This document shows positions 8,956 through 18,003 of a stretch of DNA of 64,000 nucleotides, one piece after another. Both the position numbers and the translations under genes were made by a program. Below the pieces are notes generated by a model. That model was given only the letters and a program-made list of their open reading frames with translations, was not told where the DNA came from and ran no database searches. Location: positions 1 to 64,000 of the forward strand of contig CALXBE010000007.1 in the NCBI GenBank assembly GCA_944386495.1. Direction: 5' to 3'. This DNA comes from an uncultured Gemmiger sp. Lineage in GTDB: Bacteria > Bacillota > Clostridia > Oscillospirales > Ruminococcaceae. Position 1 is the first letter of the stretch; each line of letters starts with the position of its first letter.

Positions 8956-9786
8956 TCAGAAATAACGGCGCAGGAAATCAATTCCCCGCCGGGCCACCTC
9001 ATCGGGCTGAGGATGGACATGAGTCCAGCTGGCATCCAGTCCGCCGGGTGCAAACGTTTCCATAGTCACATGACCGGGGTAATTTTTCTCTTTCAGGAGG
9101 GGGAGTACCCTGTTCCAGGGCAAAATTCCCTCTCCGGGACCGCCCCGGTTATTGGCACAGGCATGGAAATGGTACACCTTTCCCGAATCCAGGGCCTTTT
9201 CCAGGGAGGCAATCAGGTCTGCCTCCTCCAGGCAGGCGTGGAAGGTGTCGTAGTGAAGTCCCAGATTGGGGCTGTCCACATCCCGAACCATGGCCAGGCC
9301 CTGGTCCACCGTATTGACCACACTGGTCCGGTACCGGCAAAGGGGTTCAATGGCCAGTTTGATTCCCCGCTCCCCTGCCCTGCGGGAGAGTTCCTGCAAT
9401 CCGGTGACGGCCAGTTCCCATTCCCGCTCCTTCTCCCCCGGGGGAAGGGCATGGCGCTTTCCCCCTCCCGCATAGAGAGGGCCGGCCAGCACCGAAGCCT
9501 CTATCCGGGCTCCGGTTTCCAGGCATTGGGTCAGATACTCCATGGTATAGGCCCGCACCTGGGGGTCAAAGCTGGACAGGTCCTTCCCCGGTCCCAGGGC
9601 AGCGCAGAGGGTGACTCCCAGGCCCAGGTCCCGAATCTCCTGTTCCAGTTCCGGGATAGGCTGGGTGGTGGTCATGGGCAGTTCCACAGCGGTAAAGCCC
9701 ATCTCTGCCGCCCGGGTGGGCAGGCCCACACAATCCCGGGACAAGGCCGGGACCCAGTTCCAAAGGTTGATTCCCAAATAGTTCAT
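8956..9786 (-). CDS. Sugar isomerase/epimerase (D-tagatose/D-allulose 3-epimerase-like TIM barrel)
   Basis: 276 residues with the metal-site pattern of ketose 3-epimerases: Glu147 (IEPLCRY), Asp180 (YDTFH), His206/208 (YHFHACANNRGGPGEG) and Glu243 (METF). Most family members have a Glu/Ser-Asn-His/Asp-Arg-Gly block where this protein has CANNRG. The reaction expected is inversion at C3 of a ketose or a related keto compound. Related folds also include 2-keto-inositol dehydratase and 3-dehydroshikimate dehydratase, so the exact reaction is open. It lies downstream of the LacI gene. Confidence 0.82.
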   Translation of the reverse strand: MNYLGINLWNWVPALSRDCVGLPTRAAEMGFTAVELPMTTTQPIPELEQEIRDLGLGVTLCAALGPGKDLSSFDPQVRAYTMEYLTQCLETGARIEASVLAGPLYAGGGKRHALPPGEKEREWELAVTGLQELSRRAGERGIKLAIEPLCRYRTSVVNTVDQGLAMVRDVDSPNLGLHYDTFHACLEEADLIASLEKALDSGKVYHFHACANNRGGPGEGILPWNRVLPLLKEKNYPGHVTMETFAPGGLDASWTHVHPQPDEVARRGIDFLRRYF

Positions 9787-9822
9787 AGGCGCACTCTCCC
9801 AGGGGGTGTGCCCGGATGCCGG

Positions 9823-10833
9823 TCAGCCGGCGGAACGGCGGAGAATCAGGTCCGTATTCAGGATGATCCGTTCCGGTTTGGGCAGTACCCCATTCTTTTC
9901 TTTGTATTCAATTTGTCGGATCAGGCTGTTGGCGGCGGCCACTCCCATCTCGTACAGGTGCTGGGAAATGGTGGTAAGGGGCGGCTCCACCATGGAAGCC
10001 ATGCTTACATCGTCCACTCCGATGACCGCTACATCCTCCGGGATGCGCAGTCCCAAATCGTGGAGGGCGTGCATGACCACAAAAGCCTTGGGGTCGCTGG
10101 CGCAGAAGATGGCATCGGGCGGGTCCTGACGGCTCATAAGGTCCTTGGTCTGATAGTAGAGACTGTTGTTCCCTCCGATATCGTGGATGATCCGGTCCTC
10201 CCGGCATTCAAACCCGTTATCTTCCAAAGCCTGACGATAACCCCGGCCCCGTTCCCGGTAGAGAAGCAGGTCTTCGGTGCCCTGGGCCAGGGCGATCCGC
10301 TTCCGCCCGGTCCGGATAAGGTACCGGGTAGCATTGTACCCTACCTGGAAGTTGTCGGTGGCTACCGTATCAATGGTTCCTATATCCCGTTCCTCAAAAC
10401 GGTTGACCAGAACCAGAGGATACCCTTCCTCCCGGAGGCCCCGGATATGAGCTGCCTCCCCGGCGATGGAGCAGACGATAAATCCGTCGATCCACCGCAT
10501 TTTCATGGTCTCTATGTAAGCCTTTTCCACTGCTGCATCCTCGTCGGTGTTGCAGAGGAAAACCGTAAGGCCATTCCGGCGGAGGGTATCCTCGATTCCC
10601 CTGGTCAGTTTGGGGAACATCATATTCTCAATGGAGGGGATCATCAGGCAAACCGTATTGCTCCGGCCCATTTTCAGGCTCTGGGCCAGGGCATTGGGCT
10701 GGTAGTTGGTCTGGCGTATGGCTTTGAGCACGATTTCTCTTGTCTCTGCATTCACATAGGACTTCCCGTTGAGCACACGGGAAACGGTGCTTACCGAAAC
10801 GCCGGCCAATGCGGCTACCTGTTTAAGATTCAT
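9823..10833 (-). CDS. LacI-family transcriptional regulator
   Basis: 336 residues. The N-terminal helix-turn-helix (LKQVAALAGVSVSTVSRVLNG) and hinge helix (NALAQSLK) are followed by a sugar-binding-protein-like effector domain ending with the family VGVDD and PPLTT blocks. It lies inside the catabolic locus, between the dehydratase and epimerase genes. It probably represses the locus through the CG-centred inverted repeat at 17636-17655 upstream of livK. LacI effectors are usually sugars or sugar derivatives, which supports a carbohydrate-type substrate for the locus. Confidence 0.93.
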   Translation of the reverse strand: MNLKQVAALAGVSVSTVSRVLNGKSYVNAETREIVLKAIRQTNYQPNALAQSLKMGRSNTVCLMIPSIENMMFPKLTRGIEDTLRRNGLTVFLCNTDEDAAVEKAYIETMKMRWIDGFIVCSIAGEAAHIRGLREEGYPLVLVNRFEERDIGTIDTVATDNFQVGYNATRYLIRTGRKRIALAQGTEDLLLYRERGRGYRQALEDNGFECREDRIIHDIGGNNSLYYQTKDLMSRQDPPDAIFCASDPKAFVVMHALHDLGLRIPEDVAVIGVDDVSMASMVEPPLTTISQHLYEMGVAAANSLIRQIEYKEKNGVLPKPERIILNTDLILRRSAG

Positions 10834-10893
10834 GGCGACCCCCTGGTTTTACTATTTTTTCCTTAGAACCCTTTCACAGGCGTCTGCCGGGAA

Positions 10894-12561
10894 TCAGTCC
10901 TGATCCCAGTAGACGGTAGCGCCCCGGTGAGCAGAGGTGCAGTTCTTCCGGTAGAGCTGGAGCCAGCCGGTGGCGGGCTTGATCACAGGCTTCCACTGAG
11001 CCTTCCGGGCAGCCAGTTCTTCCTCCCTTACATCCACATTGAGGGTTCTGTTTTCAATATCAATATACACCATATCGCCATTTTGAATCAACGCCAAATT
11101 TCCGCCCTCATAGGCTTCGGGGGCCACATGGCCGATGGCAAGGCCGCCAGTGGCACCGCTGAACCGGCCATCGGAGACCAGTGCGATTTGGGTGCCCAGG
11201 CCCTTGCCCAGCACCGCAGCCATAAAGGTTTCCATGTGGGGCATTCCGGGGCTTCCCTTGGGACCCTCGTACCGGATGATGACCACATCCCCGGCCACGA
11301 TCTCGTCCTTCAGGATGGCATGCCAGGCGTCGTCCTGGGAGTCATAGCACTTGGCGGGGCCGCTGAACTTCCAGGCGGCAGGGTCCACGGCGCTGAACTT
11401 GACAATGGCGCTGTCGGTGCCAATATTGCCATGGAGCACAGCCAGACCGCCCTGCTCATGGATGGGGTCACTGACAGGATGGATGACATCCGGGTTCTTG
11501 TTCTCGGCCCGTGCGGCCTTCTCGCCCAGGGTGCCGAACATACCCTTGGCCTGGGTGTCCACCTTTCCGGCGGCGGCCAGTTCCTTGATGACGGCGCCCA
11601 GGCCGCCTGCTGCCTCAAACTCCTCCATGGTGTAGGTGGGATGGTTGGGATAGATGGTGCTGAGGACCGGCACTTCCCGGCTGATGGCATCGAAGGTCTC
11701 GGGGGTGATGTCAAAGTGAGCCTGACGGGCCAGGGCGGGAATATGGAGCATACTGTTGGTGCTGCCGCCGGTAGCCATCATGTACCGGACCACATTCTCA
11801 AAGCTGGACTGGGTCAGAATATCCCGGGGCCGCAGTTCAGCCTTCCAGGCTTCCATTACCTGACGGGCTGCCTGGCGGGCCAGGTCATGCCACTTTTCGG
11901 TCTGGCTCCGGCAGCTGGCGTTGTCGTGGGGGGTAAAGCCCAGCACCTCGGCCATGGCGCACATGGTGTTGGCGGTGCCCATGAAGGGGCAGGCGCCGGG
12001 GGTGGGGCAGGCGTTCCGGACCACATCCTTGTATTCCTCCCGGGTGATGCTGCCCTCAATGTAGGCGGCATAGGCCTGTTTGGTGTGGGTCAGGGTGATC
12101 ATCCGTCCGTCAGAGCGGTGACCGGCAGCCATATATCCGCCGGTGAACATGACGGTGGGAATATTTACCCGGAGCGCGCCCATGAGCATGCCGGGAACCA
12201 CCTTGTCGCAGGTAGCCATAATGACCATGCCTTCCAGCATATTCAGCTCGGCCACAGTCTCCACCTCGCTGGAGACCAGGTCACGGGTGGGCAGGGTGTA
12301 CCGGTCACCGGGGGTGTTGCTGCAGATACCGTCACAAATGCCGGTAATGGGCAGCTCCAGGGCCAGGCCGCCGGCCTTGTAGATTTCCTCCTTCATCTCG
12401 GCAATGAGATTCTTGTCAAAGGGGAAATGGCCGGGATTCATCTCGTTCCAGGTGTTCACCAGGCCGATGATGGGCCGCTTGGCGTCCTCCTCCGAGATTC
12501 CCATGGCGTAAAGCAATGTATTGCGATGGTCCAGGGATTCTTCGTTCCACTCACGGATCAT
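10894..12561 (-). CDS. IlvD/Edd family dehydratase (dihydroxy-acid or sugar-acid dehydratase)
   Basis: 555 residues from the ATG at 12561, which follows GCGAGGAAA. The alternative start at 12606 runs into the VOC gene. Iron-sulfur and active-site blocks are visible: [10 protein letters not shown] (37-46), CDGIC (76-80), TCDKVVPGM around Cys118, and [13 protein letters not shown] around Cys191. Enzymes of this family remove water from 2,3-dihydroxy or aldonic acids to give 2-keto (3-deoxy) acids. No other isoleucine/valine gene is nearby. The VOC, epimerase, dehydrogenase and LacI neighbours favour a sugar acid, but IlvD activity is not excluded. Confidence 0.85.
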   Translation of the reverse strand: MIREWNEESLDHRNTLLYAMGISEEDAKRPIIGLVNTWNEMNPGHFPFDKNLIAEMKEEIYKAGGLALELPITGICDGICSNTPGDRYTLPTRDLVSSEVETVAELNMLEGMVIMATCDKVVPGMLMGALRVNIPTVMFTGGYMAAGHRSDGRMITLTHTKQAYAAYIEGSITREEYKDVVRNACPTPGACPFMGTANTMCAMAEVLGFTPHDNASCRSQTEKWHDLARQAARQVMEAWKAELRPRDILTQSSFENVVRYMMATGGSTNSMLHIPALARQAHFDITPETFDAISREVPVLSTIYPNHPTYTMEEFEAAGGLGAVIKELAAAGKVDTQAKGMFGTLGEKAARAENKNPDVIHPVSDPIHEQGGLAVLHGNIGTDSAIVKFSAVDPAAWKFSGPAKCYDSQDDAWHAILKDEIVAGDVVIIRYEGPKGSPGMPHMETFMAAVLGKGLGTQIALVSDGRFSGATGGLAIGHVAPEAYEGGNLALIQNGDMVYIDIENRTLNVDVREEELAARKAQWKPVIKPATGWLQLYRKNCTSAHRGATVYWDQD

Positions 12562-12580
12562 ATAATTTCCTCGCTTTCTG

Positions 12581-12943
12581 TTACTTCTGCATAAGATGGA
12601 TGGCAAAGCCGCCGATCTCCTCCCGGCTGTAAATTACCAGGGGCCGGCCATCCGGCAGCCATTTGATGGAGGAATCGTCAAAGGCAAAGCCTTTTTCCTC
12701 CAGGTACTGACGGGCGGCGGGCAGGTCGGAGGTTGCCAGGGCAATGTGTCCGTGGGTCCCCCGGCCGGAAGATTTCAGCCATTCTATCTGGGTTCCGGTA
12801 AACCGGGCATCGGCGCTTTCCTTGGCCGGATTCACCTCCAGGCCGAAGAGGGCGGAAAACAGGCCGGCACAGGCCATTGCCTGAGCCTCGTCCCCGCAGT
12901 TCACCCCCAGGTGGGCAATCTGAAAATCAGGGGTAAAGGCCAT
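12581..12943 (-). CDS. Small VOC (glyoxalase-fold) family protein
   Basis: 120 residues from the ATG at 12943; the longer frame to 13039 overlaps livF and is unlikely. The sequence ([55 protein letters not shown]) has the paired beta-alpha-beta-beta-beta modules of the VOC superfamily. From memory, very similar small proteins or domains accompany 2-keto-3-deoxygluconate/KDPG aldolases in Clostridia. This would suit a sugar-acid dehydratase product, but that is recollection and not shown here. It is located between livF and the dehydratase gene. Confidence 0.75.
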   Translation of the reverse strand: MAFTPDFQIAHLGVNCGDEAQAMACAGLFSALFGLEVNPAKESADARFTGTQIEWLKSSGRGTHGHIALATSDLPAARQYLEEKGFAFDDSSIKWLPDGRPLVIYSREEIGGFAIHLMQK

Positions 12944-12947
12944 GGTT

Positions 12948-13655
12948 TTAACCTCCCAGGTAAGCCTTCCGGACCGCATCGGAGCGGAGCAGTTCCTCTC
13001 CGGAGCCGGACAGGTTGATCTTGCCGTTTTCCAGCACATAGGCGTAATCGCAGATGCCCAGGGCCTTCCGGGCGTTCTGTTCTACCAGAAGGACGGTAAT
13101 GCCGGAGTCCCGTATCTCCCGGATCAGGTCGTAGATCTGGTTGACAATAATGGGAGCCAGACCCATGGAGGGCTCATCCAGCAGCAGAATTTTTGGCCGG
13201 GACATCAGGCCCCGGGCTACTGCCAGCATCTGCTGCTCGCCACCGGAGAGGGTTCCGGCAAACTGGTCTTTCCGGCTTTCCAGAATGGGGAACCGTTTAT
13301 ACTGGTCCTGAAGGTCCTTTTCCAGGTCGGCGCCCTTGAACAGGTAACCGCCTACCAGCAGATTGTCCCGGATGGTCAGGCCGGAGAAGCATTTACGGCC
13401 TTCCGGTACATGGACCACGCCGGCGCCCACGATTTTACTGGGCTTTCTGGGAAGGGGCTGGCCCTCGAATTCAATGGCCCCCGCCTTGGGCTTTACCAGG
13501 CCCGAGATGGTACGCAGGAGGGTGGTTTTCCCGGCGCCGTTGGCCCCGATGATGGAGACGATCTGACCTTTCTCCACCTGGATGTCAATGCCCCGCAGGG
13601 CATCCACATGACCGTAGCTTACAGCCAGGTCTTTCACTTTCAGCATGGGTTCCAT
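12948..13655 (-). CDS. livF: Branched-chain-amino-acid-type ABC transporter ATP-binding protein LivF
   Basis: 235 residues. Walker A GANGAGKTT, signature LSGGEQQMLAVARGL and Walker B ILLLDEPSMGL are present, with the LivF-type opening LKVKDLAVSYGHVDALRGID. It powers import together with LivG. The stop of livG and start of livF are three bases apart, so translation is probably coupled. Liv-type importers carry branched-chain amino acids but also amides, urea, aromatic acids and other small acids. Here the linked genes suggest the cargo may not be an amino acid. Confidence 0.93.
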   Translation of the reverse strand: MEPMLKVKDLAVSYGHVDALRGIDIQVEKGQIVSIIGANGAGKTTLLRTISGLVKPKAGAIEFEGQPLPRKPSKIVGAGVVHVPEGRKCFSGLTIRDNLLVGGYLFKGADLEKDLQDQYKRFPILESRKDQFAGTLSGGEQQMLAVARGLMSRPKILLLDEPSMGLAPIIVNQIYDLIREIRDSGITVLLVEQNARKALGICDYAYVLENGKINLSGSGEELLRSDAVRKAYLGG

Positions 13656-13657
13656 CC

Positions 13658-14422
13658 TTATTCCTCCTTGCCCAGATAGGCCTCGATGACCTGGGGATTA
13701 TGCTGCACCTCTTCGGGAGTGCCCACGGCAATGGTCTCACCAAAGTTCTGTACATGGATCTTGTGGGAAATGCTCATGACCAGCTCCAGCCGGTGCTCAA
13801 TGAGCAGGATTCCGAAGCCGATTTCCCGGGAAATGCGTTGGATCAGCTCGGTCAGCTCGCCCACCTCGGTAGGGTTCAGACCGGCGGCAGGCTCGTCCAG
13901 CAGCAGGATCTTGGGCTCGCACATAAGAGCCCGGGCAATCTCGATCCGGCGCTGCATACCGTAGGACAGGTTTTCGGGCCGTTCCCGCAGATAATCCTTC
14001 ATCCCCACGATCTCCAGGTATTTCTCACACAGTTCCCGGCCCCGCTTTTCCTCGGCCCGGCGCTTGGGAGTGGGCAGCAGCCCGCCGATAATGCCATACT
14101 GGCTCTGAGGGTCGAAGGCGCACATGACATTTTCCTCCACCGTCAATCCCTTGAACAGACGGATGTTCTGGAAGGTACGCCCCATGCCCAGCCGGGTGAT
14201 TTTGTGCTGTTCCAGTTTGGTGATGTCCTGGCCGTCCAGGATAACAGTGCCCTGGTCGGGGGTGTATACACCGGAAATGGTATTGAAAATAGTGGTTTTG
14301 CCGGCGCCGTTGGGGCCGATGATTCCGTGAATTTCTCCGGCGTTGGCCTCAATGGAGAAGTCCTGGATGGCCTTGACGCCGCCGAAACTTTTATAAATAT
14401 GTTTTACTTCCAGCAATGCCAT
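13658..14422 (-). CDS. livG: Branched-chain-amino-acid-type ABC transporter ATP-binding protein LivG
   Basis: 254 residues with Walker A GPNGAGKTT, signature LSYGMQRRIEIARAL (variant LSYG in place of LSGG, common in LivG) and Walker B ILLLDEPAAGLNP. The C-terminal VQHNPQVIEAYLG block is typical of LivG. It forms the ATPase pair with LivF at the LivH/LivM permease. It starts four bases after livM ends. Confidence 0.93.
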   Translation of the reverse strand: MALLEVKHIYKSFGGVKAIQDFSIEANAGEIHGIIGPNGAGKTTIFNTISGVYTPDQGTVILDGQDITKLEQHKITRLGMGRTFQNIRLFKGLTVEENVMCAFDPQSQYGIIGGLLPTPKRRAEEKRGRELCEKYLEIVGMKDYLRERPENLSYGMQRRIEIARALMCEPKILLLDEPAAGLNPTEVGELTELIQRISREIGFGILLIEHRLELVMSISHKIHVQNFGETIAVGTPEEVQHNPQVIEAYLGKEE

Positions 14423-14425
14423 GGC

Positions 14426-15307
14426 TCAGCCCTCCTTTTTGGCGCCGAATTTGTTGCGGACCCGGGCCACGGTCTCCCGGATATGGCGGGGGGTCAGCTC
14501 CCATTCACCCAACAGGCCGGAAGGCTTGAAGTTGAGGATGATGAGGACCAGGATCGCATAGATAACATAACGATAGTTCTGCATGCTCCGGAGCACCTGG
14601 GGCAGAGCGCTGAGGATGAAGGCGCCCAGGGTGGAACCAGTCAGGCTGTTTACGCCGCCGAAGAAGACCATGATGACCCAGTCGGCGCTCTTTTTCCAGC
14701 CGAAGCCGGTGGGGTCCACATAGGACATATAGAAGGCGTAGAGAACGCCGGAGTAGCTGGTGAGGGCCACGCTGAGGAGGAATGCCACCATCTTGATCCG
14801 GGTGACATGGATGCCCATGGCCTTGGCTGCCAGCTCGTCCCCCTTGAGGGCGATGCACTGACGGCCGTATTTGCTGGTTTTGAAGAAAGCTGCCAGGGCG
14901 ATGGCGATAATGGCGGAGACCAGCGCCATGGTCAGGGTAACTTTCCGGGGAATGCCGGTGAGACCGGAAGCGCCGCCGGTGAGGGTGGTCATCCGGTTGA
15001 GCAGAGCCGCAATGGCTTCACCGAAGCCCAAGGTGACCAGTGATATGTAGTCCCGGCGCAGGCGAACCACCGGATAGCCGATCAGATAACCGATTCCGGT
15101 TGCCATGACCACTGCAATGAGAGCCGCCAGGAAGAAAGGAATGTGGGTACGGATGACCAGAATTCCCGAGGCATAGGCCCCGATGGCCATGAAGGCCGCC
15201 TGGCCCAAGCTGAACATTCCGGTAAGACCGGTGAGTACATAGATCCCAGCCACTGCAATGAGGGTAATGCAGACCTGGGTAAGAACATTCGAGATAAGTG
15301 CGTTCAT
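14426..15307 (-). CDS. livM: Branched-chain-amino-acid-type ABC transporter permease LivM
   Basis: 293 residues from the ATG at 15307; the extension to 15427 would overlap livH and is rejected. It is a polytopic permease with the LivM block LTGMFSLGQAAFMAIGAYASGIL near residues 28-50 and the EAA-like cytoplasmic loop (ALKGDELAAKAMGIHVTRIKMVAF). It is encoded between livH and livG, 16 bases after livH. The C-terminus ends with a basic tail. Confidence 0.92.
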   Translation of the reverse strand: MNALISNVLTQVCITLIAVAGIYVLTGLTGMFSLGQAAFMAIGAYASGILVIRTHIPFFLAALIAVVMATGIGYLIGYPVVRLRRDYISLVTLGFGEAIAALLNRMTTLTGGASGLTGIPRKVTLTMALVSAIIAIALAAFFKTSKYGRQCIALKGDELAAKAMGIHVTRIKMVAFLLSVALTSYSGVLYAFYMSYVDPTGFGWKKSADWVIMVFFGGVNSLTGSTLGAFILSALPQVLRSMQNYRYVIYAILVLIILNFKPSGLLGEWELTPRHIRETVARVRNKFGAKKEG

Positions 15308-15323
15308 AAAAAGTGGTCCCTCC

Positions 15324-16196
15324 TTATGCCTTTTCCTGTACGTTGCTGCCCGCAATGCCCTGGGGACGGATGAGCAGGAACACCAGCATGACGCCAAACA
15401 CAGCGATGGTGGAATAGCCGGAGCCAAGCACAGCCAGCAGAATGGTTTCCAGAATGCCCAGGAGCAGAGCGCCTACCACAGCGCCGGTCAGGCTGCCCAG
15501 ACCGCCGATAACGGAAGCAATGAAGCCCTTTACCACCAGGCTGCCCAGGGTGGGATAGAGGGTGTACTTGATACCCAGGAAAACACCGGCGAATCCGGCC
15601 AGAATGCCGGATACTACGAAGGCAACCTGGATGATACGGGTGGAATCGATACCCATAAGCTGTGCGGTATCCCGGTCAAAGGAGACAGCCCGCAGAGCCC
15701 GGCCGATCCGGGTCTTCTGGATGATGAAGGCCAGCACCAGCAGGGCCACGGCACTGATGGCGAACATGACCAGGTCGCTGGTAGAGATGACCAGAGAACC
15801 TACCCCTACGGTGGGTTCTGCAAAGAAGGAGGGGAAGTTGAAGAAGTTGGAACCTGCTTTTATGGTAACAAGGCCCTCATACAAAGTTCCCAGGGTGATG
15901 GAAGAAACAAAGAAGTAAGTGGGGGCCGAGTGATTTTTCAAAATTCGGCGGAATCCGACAAACTCACCGAACAATGCGATGAGGGCACCTGCCAAACCGG
16001 CCACTGCCAGGGTGGGTACCAGGCCCATCCCTTTGCTGGAAACCAGGAAATACGCAACGAACGCAGCTGCCGTCATGGTGGCACCGTGCGAGAAGTTTGA
16101 AAATTTCAGAATATTGAAGATAAGCGCAAACCCGGTGGCAATCAGGGCATAGATGGAGCCGGTGGCGATGCCGTTGATGATGACTTGCAGCGACAT
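15324..16196 (-). CDS. livH: Branched-chain-amino-acid-type ABC transporter permease LivH
   Basis: 290 residues from the ATG at 16196, preceded by TTAGGAGG; the ATG-like extension to 16220 lacks a ribosome site. Typical LivH opening (LQVIINGIATGSIYALIATGFALIFNILKFSNFSHG) and cytoplasmic loop (VSFDRDTAQLMGIDSTRII). It is separated from livK by a strong hairpin at 16220-16265, so its expression is probably lower than that of the binding protein. Confidence 0.92.
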   Translation of the reverse strand: MSLQVIINGIATGSIYALIATGFALIFNILKFSNFSHGATMTAAAFVAYFLVSSKGMGLVPTLAVAGLAGALIALFGEFVGFRRILKNHSAPTYFFVSSITLGTLYEGLVTIKAGSNFFNFPSFFAEPTVGVGSLVISTSDLVMFAISAVALLVLAFIIQKTRIGRALRAVSFDRDTAQLMGIDSTRIIQVAFVVSGILAGFAGVFLGIKYTLYPTLGSLVVKGFIASVIGGLGSLTGAVVGALLLGILETILLAVLGSGYSTIAVFGVMLVFLLIRPQGIAGSNVQEKA

Positions 16197-16219
16197 AAGA
16201 TTTTGCCTCCTAAAAAGCA

Positions 16220-16265
16220 CAGGCGGCCCCCGCCTTGTGCGAAGGATCGGTGCGGGGGCCGCCTG
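16220..16265 (-). terminator. Intercistronic hairpin (partial terminator) between livK and livH
   Basis: Perfect 14-base arms CAGGCGGCCCCCGC and its complement surround an 18-base loop. On the minus strand TTTTT follows four bases after the stem. It lies within the operon, before the livH ribosome site, so it can set binding protein above permease level or protect livK mRNA from 3' decay. Confidence 0.8.
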
Positions 16266-16287
16266 GTTTATTGCATTTATGCGGGGA

Positions 16288-17487
16288 TCAACCTGCGAAC
16301 TCTTCCAGCATTACGGGAGTCTGGTTGTCGTAGGTGTACATGAACATGCCCATTCCGTCGGGCATATGAGTCTCGGGGCTCATGGTCAGGGTGCCGGTGA
16401 GGCCCTTGAAGTCCTTAACATTGGCAATGGCATCGGTGAGGGCGGCGGGATCTTCCAGGCCTACCTCTTCAATGCACTGCTTGGCTACCATAACTGCATC
16501 GTAGCCCAGGAAGTACTTGTTGGGAGCGCTGACGGTATCCTCGATCTCTGCAATACGGGAAGCAGTCTCGGGGTCCTCAGTGTTGATGTTGTTGATGTAG
16601 TATACATTGGAGCAGTCGCCGCCGTAAATGGTGTTGAAGTTGGGAGCTGCGTCCAGACCGTTGATGATCTTGCCTTCATAGCCCAGTTCGTTGGCTGCGG
16701 TAACGATGGCAACCAGCTGCTGAGTGTAGTTGGGGCAGTAGATAGCGTCTACATTGGCCTTTACCAGAGGCTGGAGCAGGGTCTTGTAGTCGGTATCGGC
16801 AGCGCCGAAGGGGATGATCATGTCGTCGGCCACGGTGATGCCGTCCTCAGCCAGACGATCCAGGAAGGGGTCCAGCAGAGACACGGAGTAGGAGTTCTCC
16901 TGGTTGTACAGAACACCGAAGGTCTTGAGACCGTTCTTCAGTGCGAAGGAAGCCATAATGTCACCCTGGGTGGTGGCGCTGGGCTGGAGGCAGAACATAT
17001 TCTTGTAGGGGGTTCCGTCTTCCTTCAGCTGGCAGGCAGGGTCAAGAGCGAATCCCATAACGGGAACATCGTAGCCCTCGCTGGTCTCCTTGATGGCGTT
17101 GGCAATGTTGGCAACGGGAGGTCCAATGATGAGAGATACATTATCTACGGTAACGGCGGTGATGTAGGCGTTAACAGCCTCGGTCACATCGCCCTTGGTG
17201 TCATAGGTCTTCATGACAACGGTCTTGCCGTCAATGCCGCCGTTGGCATTGATTTCTTCCACCGCTGCCTTGGCACCGGCTTCAACGGACATGCCCAGAG
17301 AAGAGGTGCTGCCGGTGATGTCCTGCAGGCAGCCGATGAGGATCTCGCCGCCCTCTTCGCCGCCGGTCTCTCCGGCAGGAGCAGCAGTCTCGCCGCCCTG
17401 AGGTTCAGTGGTATCGGTTGTGTTACCGCAAGCCACCAGGCTGAGTGCCAGAACGATGGCCAGCGCAAGCGCTAAAAGTCGTTTCAT
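16288..17487 (-). CDS. livK: Liv-type ABC transporter substrate-binding lipoprotein
   Basis: 399 residues. The lipoprotein signal is MKRLLALALAIVLALSLVAC with the lipobox LVAC and Cys20, followed by a Gly/Thr/Glu-rich linker to residue 48. The mature domain begins with ILIGCLQDITGSTSSLGMSVEAGAKAAVEEINANGGIDG, characteristic of the LivJ/LivK type I binding fold. It captures the substrate outside the membrane for LivHMGF. It is the promoter-proximal gene of the locus. Ligand specificity cannot be read from the sequence, and the catabolic neighbours argue against assuming leucine. Confidence 0.92.
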   Translation of the reverse strand: MKRLLALALAIVLALSLVACGNTTDTTEPQGGETAAPAGETGGEEGGEILIGCLQDITGSTSSLGMSVEAGAKAAVEEINANGGIDGKTVVMKTYDTKGDVTEAVNAYITAVTVDNVSLIIGPPVANIANAIKETSEGYDVPVMGFALDPACQLKEDGTPYKNMFCLQPSATTQGDIMASFALKNGLKTFGVLYNQENSYSVSLLDPFLDRLAEDGITVADDMIIPFGAADTDYKTLLQPLVKANVDAIYCPNYTQQLVAIVTAANELGYEGKIINGLDAAPNFNTIYGGDCSNVYYINNINTEDPETASRIAEIEDTVSAPNKYFLGYDAVMVAKQCIEEVGLEDPAALTDAIANVKDFKGLTGTLTMSPETHMPDGMGMFMYTYDNQTPVMLEEFAG

Positions 17488-17635
17488 GTGAATTCTCCTT
17501 CGTTTCTAATGTGTTTTTCAAAGGGGTATCTAATCCTTCTGTAGCTGAAAATATCCTCCTTTCTTCGTATTTTAACCGGTCCCTCCGGGGGGAAAGCGGT
17601 TGACCACAGAGGTTCCGGTTCAGCTGCTTCTTTTC

Positions 17636-17655
17636 TTTTGCAAACGATTGCAAAA
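17636..17655. promoter_or_regulatory. LacI-type operator upstream of livK
   Basis: The 20-base sequence has perfect 8-base arms TTTTGCAA and TTGCAAAA around ACGA, with a central CG as usual for LacI/CcpA-family operators. It lies about 65-80 bases downstream of the inferred transcription start, a roadblock position. The likely protein is the LacI regulator at 9823-10833; CcpA is an alternative. Confidence 0.75.
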
Positions 17656-17724
17656 GCGTTAAAAAATAAATTTCTGGCGTTTTGACTAATTTTCAAGAAA
17701 AACGGCAGAAATATTCTGGTTACA

Positions 17725-17753
17725 AGGATAAGACAGAATCCCAGGATTGTCAA
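17725..17753 (-). promoter_or_regulatory. Promoter of the livK-led catabolic locus
   Basis: Minus-strand TTGACA (17748-17753) and TATCCT (17725-17730) are separated by 17 bases. The leader to livK is about 230 bases and contains the LacI-type operator. Confidence 0.7.
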
Positions 17754-17905
17754 TATGAGCCTCCAAAATTCGACTTTTCCCACAAATTTTGATATGAAAA
17801 TATTTGCAAAACGACCAGTAACCCGGGATTTTCCCTTTTATAAATCGTACTTATCCGGCAAAAAAGGCAGACAGAAAACCCCTAAAACCGCTTTCGGGCC
17901 AGAAA

Positions 17906-17946
17906 AACAGACAAGACCGGCGGCTCTTTTCCGAGGCTTGTCTGTT
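17906..17946 (-). terminator. Second of two tandem terminator-like hairpins
   Basis: Arms AACAGACAAG and CTTGTCTGTT lie around a GC-rich centre. On the minus strand the hairpin is followed by TTTTT. It lies 20 bases beyond the hairpin at 17967-18003 and before the livK promoter, so it would insulate that promoter from upstream transcription. Confidence 0.65.
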
Positions 17947-17966
17947 CGCCAAAGCACACAAAACAA

Positions 17967-18003
17967 AAAGGACAAATCAAGCAAACCGCCTAATTTGTCC
18001 TTT
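17967..18003 (-). terminator. Terminator downstream of the lipoprotein gene
   Basis: Arms AAAGGACAAAT and ATTTGTCCTTT are 11 bases and perfect. On the minus strand a T-rich tract follows. It ends the MarR/lipoprotein transcript. Confidence 0.75.

Noticed and set aside
10894..17487. Branched-chain amino acid uptake/biosynthesis operon (liv + ilvD)
   Set aside because: No ilvB/N/C/E or leu genes are present, while LacI, epimerase and several redox enzymes are, so the simple reading was not adopted; IlvD activity itself cannot be excluded.
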